A DNA stretch of 25,867 nucleotides. Source: Streptomyces sp. MUM 178J. GTDB taxonomy: Bacteria > Actinomycetota > Actinomycetes > Streptomycetales > Streptomycetaceae. The translations under genes and the position numbers were made by a program. This document shows positions 23,582-25,867 of the stretch, piece after piece. The stretch is taken from positions 1 to 25,867 of the forward strand of contig NZ_JADWYQ010000063.1 in NCBI RefSeq assembly GCF_022414575.1, given 5' to 3'. Every line of letters begins with the position of its first letter. Position 1 is the first letter of the stretch. The notes beneath the pieces are model-generated. The model was given only the letters and a program-made list of their open reading frames with translations, did not search any database and was not told the DNA's origin.

Positions 23582-25447
23582 CTACTTCGCGCCGTCGGAG
23601 TCCTCAGGGCCCTCGGCGGCCGCAGTGTCGTCGAACGCGTCCACGAACTCCACGCCGTCCAGCTCGGCGAGCCGGTCCGACGCATCGGTCGTGCCGTCCT
23701 TGTCGGACTCGATCGCCTTGGCGAACCACTCCCGCGCCTCGTCCTCGCGTCCCGCAGCCAGCAGGGCGTCGGCGTACGCGTACCGCAGCCGCGCCGTCCA
23801 GGGCTGCACGGAGTTCGAGGCCAGCTCCGGGCTCTGCAGGGTCACGATGGCGGCGTCCAGCTGCCCCATGTCCCGGCGGGCGCCCGCGGCGACCAGCCGC
23901 ATCTCCACCTGCCCGGCCTTGTCGAGCTTCTGCACCTCGGGCTCGCCGGCCATCGCCAGCGTCCGCTCGGGCCGCCCCAGGCCCCGCTCGCAGTCGGCCA
24001 TGACGGGCCAGAGCTCGACGTTGCCGGTCATCCGCCGCGCCGCGCGGAACTCGGCCAGCGCCTCGGCGTACTTCTGCACGGCGTACGCGGCGAAGCCGGC
24101 CGCCTCACGGACTGCGGCGACACGCGAGGCCAGCCGCAGCGCGATCTTGGAGTAGCCGTACGCCCGCTCAGGGTCCTCGTCGATCAGCCGGGCGACCATG
24201 ACGAGGTTCTTGGCCACGTCCTCTGCCAGCGTCTTCGGCAAGCTCTGCAGCTCCTGGCGGACGTCCTTGTCGATCTCCTCGCCGGTGACGTCCTCGGGAA
24301 TCGGCAGCCGCTTGATCGGCTCCCGGTCCCGGTCGCGGTCGCGGTCGCGGTCATGGCGGCGCTCCCGGCCCCGGTCCTGACGGGGTCCGCGGTAGCCGCC
24401 GGGCCCACGGTCGTCACGGCGGTCGTCACGGCGGTCGTCACGCCGACCGTAGCCGCCGGGGCGCCCGCCACGGCCGCGATCGCGATCCTCACGGCGGTCG
24501 CGATCACGGTCGTCACGACGGTCGTCACGGCGGTCGTAGCCACCGCCGCCGAACCTGCCGCCGCGGTCGCGGTCCCGGTCGCGGTCATCGCGCCGACCGT
24601 AGCCGCCACGGCCACGGTCATCACGCGGCCCGCGGTACCCGCCCCGGTCCCTTTCACGGTCGCGGTCGTCACGCGGCCCGCGGTACGCATCCCGGCCCCG
24701 GTCCCGGTCATCGCGACGGTCCCGGTCGTCCCGGCGGTCCCGGTCGTCCCGGCGGTCCCGGTCGTCCCGGCGGTCCCGGTCGTCCCGGCGGTCGCGATCA
24801 CGGTCGTCACGACGGTCCCGGTCATCGCGGCGGAAACCGCCGCCCCCGGGCCGGTCGTCACGGCGGCCGTAGCCACCTCGGTCGCGGTCATCGCGACGGA
24901 ACCCGCCTGGCCGGTCGCCTCGCCGGTCGTCACGGCGGCCGTAGCCGCCACGGTCGCGGTCGTCACGCGGCCCGCGGTACGCATCCCGGCCCCGGTCCCG
25001 ATCGTCGCGACGGTCCCGGTCGTCCCGGCGGTCGCGATCACGGTCGTCACGACGGTCCCGGTCGTCACGACGGTCGCGATCACGGTCGTCACGACGGTCC
25101 CGGTCATCGCGACGGTCGCGATCACGGTCGTCACGACGGTCCCGGTCATCGCGACGGTCGCGATCACGGTCGTCACGACGGTCCCGGTCATCGCGACGGT
25201 CGCGATCACGGTCGTCACGACGGTCCCGGTCATCGCGACGGTCGCGATCACGGTCGTCACGACGGTCCCGGTCATCGCGACGGAAACCGCCGCCTCCGCC
25301 GGCCCGCCAGCCGCCGCGGTCGCTGTCCCTCCTAGGCCCGCGCCCACGGTCTCGGTCGTCACGGCCGTACCGATACCCTCCGCGGTCGCCACCGTCCCTA
25401 CGGCGCGGTTCGCGCTCCGAACGATCGTCGGAAGAGTTGGTGGACAT
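23582..25447 (-). CDS. Arg/Asp-repeat disordered domain fused to a TPR-like domain
   Basis: 621 residues in two parts. Residues 1-375 are almost only Arg, Asp and Gly: RDDRDRRDDRDRD units mixed with RGGYG, GGGGFRR and DAYRGPRDD; strongly charged and surely disordered, recalling eukaryotic RD/RGG RNA-binding tails. Residues 376-621 are ordinary sequence (EPIKRLPIPEDVTGEEIDKDVRQ..., YGYSKIALRLASRVAAVREAAGFAAYAVQKYAEALAEFRAARR, ALLAAGREDEAREWFAKAIESD) with helical TPR-like repeats, similar in size to the complete mycobacterial homologue as I recall it (Rv1691). ATG 25447 has AGGAG 8 bases upstream. It is the first gene after the rRNA terminator. Function unknown; RNA or ribosome association is inference. 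Repeats make length likely strain-variable. Confidence 0.9.
   Translation of the reverse strand: MSTNSSDDRSEREPRRRDGGDRGGYRYGRDDRDRGRGPRRDSDRGGWRAGGGGGFRRDDRDRRDDRDRDRRDDRDRRDDRDRDRRDDRDRRDDRDRDRRDDRDRRDDRDRDRRDDRDRRDDRDRDRRDDRDRRDDRDRDRRDDRDRRDDRDRGRDAYRGPRDDRDRGGYGRRDDRRGDRPGGFRRDDRDRGGYGRRDDRPGGGGFRRDDRDRRDDRDRDRRDDRDRRDDRDRRDDRDRRDDRDRRDDRDRGRDAYRGPRDDRDRERDRGGYRGPRDDRGRGGYGRRDDRDRDRDRGGRFGGGGYDRRDDRRDDRDRDRREDRDRGRGGRPGGYGRRDDRRDDRRDDRGPGGYRGPRQDRGRERRHDRDRDRDRDREPIKRLPIPEDVTGEEIDKDVRQELQSLPKTLAEDVAKNLVMVARLIDEDPERAYGYSKIALRLASRVAAVREAAGFAAYAVQKYAEALAEFRAARRMTGNVELWPVMADCERGLGRPERTLAMAGEPEVQKLDKAGQVEMRLVAAGARRDMGQLDAAIVTLQSPELASNSVQPWTARLRYAYADALLAAGREDEAREWFAKAIESDKDGTTDASDRLAELDGVEFVDAFDDTAAAEGPEDSDGAK
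24718..24789. repeat. 18-bp tandem array, four copies, within the R/D domain
   Basis: Unit GGTCCCGGTCGTCCCGGC, four identical copies (24718, 24736, 24754, 24772), each encoding six residues of the R/D repeat. A single copy is present at the corresponding place in the sister block (25012-25029), 294 bases to the right. Confidence 0.9.
25031..25282. repeat. 42-bp tandem array, six copies, within the R/D domain
   Basis: Copies start at 25031, 25073, 25115, 25157, 25199 and 25241. The last five are identical; the first differs at two positions. Each encodes 14 residues (permuted RRDDRDRRDDRDRD). A lone seventh copy with one change lies at 24791-24832, followed by the same GAAACCGCC junction. Multiples of three keep the frame. 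No spacers, so not CRISPR. Confidence 0.95.
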
Positions 25448-25520
25448 CGGCGTGACTCCTGTCTTCGGGTACCACAGTCATTCTCGCGCAGCCAGCGGCG
25501 GGACGCGCTTCGGCAAGGAA

Positions 25521-25573
25521 CTCAGAAACAAAAAGGACCCGTGGTCCAGCGTGAACGCTGGACCACGGGTCCT
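25521..25573 (-). terminator. rRNA operon terminator
   Basis: Perfect 18-bp inverted repeat AGGACCCGTGGTCCAGCG (25534-25551) / its complement (25556-25573) with loop TGAA, followed on the minus strand by TTTTTGTTTCTGAG. It lies 8 bases past the 5S 3' end. Stem and U-tract are the strongest in the window. Confidence 0.95.
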
Positions 25574-25581
25574 GGAAAGAT

Positions 25582-25701
25582 TGTTCGGCGGCGTCCTACT
25601 CTCCCACAGGGTCCCCCCTGCAGTACCATCGGCGCTGAAAGGCTTAGCTTCCGGGTTCGGAATGTAACCGGGCGTTCCCCTAACGCAATGACCACCGAAA
25701 C
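25582..25701 (-). rRNA. rrf: 5S ribosomal RNA
   Basis: 120 bases on the minus strand, 5' GTTTCGGTGGTCATTGCG ... GCCGCCGAACA 3'. Conserved segments: CCGGTTACATTCCGAACCCG, GAAGCTAAGCC, GCCGATGGTACTGCA and GTGGGAGAGTAGGACGCCGCC. The terminal helix GTTTCGGTGG/CCGCCGAAC closes. Compared with the streptomycete sequence I remember there are small differences in the GCGTTAGGGGAACGC region, within normal species variation. Ends are set by homology and may be off by 1-2 bases. Confidence 0.96.
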
Positions 25702-25842
25702 TCTATCGGGCCGCCTCGACTAGCGAGGCATTGGCACTTAGCGAACAGCACGCTCTTCAATTAAGAATCAAAGATTCTACTTCACAACCGGCAGACAGCA
25801 TGGTTGTGGTTTCAGAACCAACACAGTGGACGCGAGCAACTG
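25702..25842 (-). other. 23S-5S rRNA internal spacer
   Basis: About 140 bases, clearly less G+C-rich than the rest of the window. It holds small hairpins GCCTCG-ACTAG-CGAGGC (25713-25729), AGAATC-AAA-GATTCT (25764-25778) and ACAACC/GGTTGT (about 25785-25808), likely processing structures. No tRNA is present in it. Confidence 0.85.
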
Positions 25843-25867
25843 AGGACAAGCCCTCGGCCTATTAGTA
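25843..25867 (-). rRNA. rrl: 23S ribosomal RNA, 3' end only
   Basis: The last 25 bases contain the minus-strand run TACTAATAGGCCGAGGGC, the conserved 3' end of actinobacterial 23S rRNA; the rest lies right of the window. Mature 3' end placed by comparison with E. coli, uncertain by several bases. It shows the rrn operon is transcribed leftwards. Confidence 0.9.

Noticed and set aside
25031..25282. Regular 42-bp repeats as a possible CRISPR array
   Set aside because: Copies abut without spacers, are multiples of three, and encode the R/D protein. No cas gene is in the window.
22766..25723. A 985-residue plus-strand ORF across the DUF1015 end, the R/D repeat region and 5S rRNA
   Set aside because: It is antisense to the R/D-repeat TPR gene and runs into rRNA. 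The Val/Thr/Ala repeats come from reading the tandem DNA array backwards; there is no plausible start and no recognisable domain.

Overview
The window reads as a Streptomyces (or very close streptomycete) chromosome. Support: very high G+C in nearly all coding sequence; GTG and TTG starts; spacers full of G+C-rich hairpins of the GGGGC-NNN-GCCCC type; a DmdR/IdeR-type iron box; 5S rRNA of the streptomycete type; and the actinobacterial gene order scpA-parA, pyrG-NUDIX, and recN-NAD kinase-tlyA-small protein. Most genes lie on the minus strand. Four lie on the plus strand: a GH15 hydrolase, a PucR-type regulator, an SCP2-like protein and a DUF1015-like protein.

Layout, left to right. (1) 1-5160: start of scpA, a Soj-type ParA, alanine dehydrogenase (ald) with its own promoter and terminator, and a STAND-type ATPase with C-terminal TPRs, all minus. 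(2) 5161-5613: non-coding spacer with strong hairpins. (3) 5614-7993: an ADP-ribose-pyrophosphatase-type NUDIX gene downstream of pyrG (CTP synthase), with a terminator-like hairpin between them. (4) 7994-8398: divergent regulatory region with two perfect inverted repeats. (5) 8399-11841 (+): GH15 glucoamylase/trehalase-like enzyme, coupled by a 4-base stop/start overlap to a PucR/CdaR-type regulator that ends at an intrinsic terminator. (6) 11842-12361: non-coding spacer with two copies of a 122-bp direct repeat. (7) 12362-17484 (-): a GT4 glycosyltransferase after the compact operon small protein - tlyA - NAD kinase - recN. (8) 17524-17874 (+): SCP2-like protein, convergent with and overlapping the next operon. 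(9) 17851-20941 (-): iron-siderophore ABC importer made of two FecCD permeases and an ATPase, with no binding protein beside it, under an iron box that covers the likely -10. (10) 21018-22103 (-): NagD-like HAD phosphatase, divergent from the DUF1015-like gene at 22185-23471 (+). (11) 23582-25447 (-): a protein with about 375 residues of Arg/Asp repeats joined to a TPR-like domain, directly downstream of (12) the end of an rRNA operon (23S 3' end, spacer, 5S, strong terminator).

Together the genes are mostly housekeeping: chromosome segregation, repair, nucleotide and NADP supply, rRNA methylation, iron uptake. There is no phage, IS, CRISPR or tRNA gene. The features most worth a second look are the R/D-repeat protein beside the rRNA operon and its in-frame DNA arrays, several starts that look leaderless, the iron box over one of them, the ABC ATPase whose C-terminus is read out of a terminator-type repeat, and the 122-bp spacer duplication.
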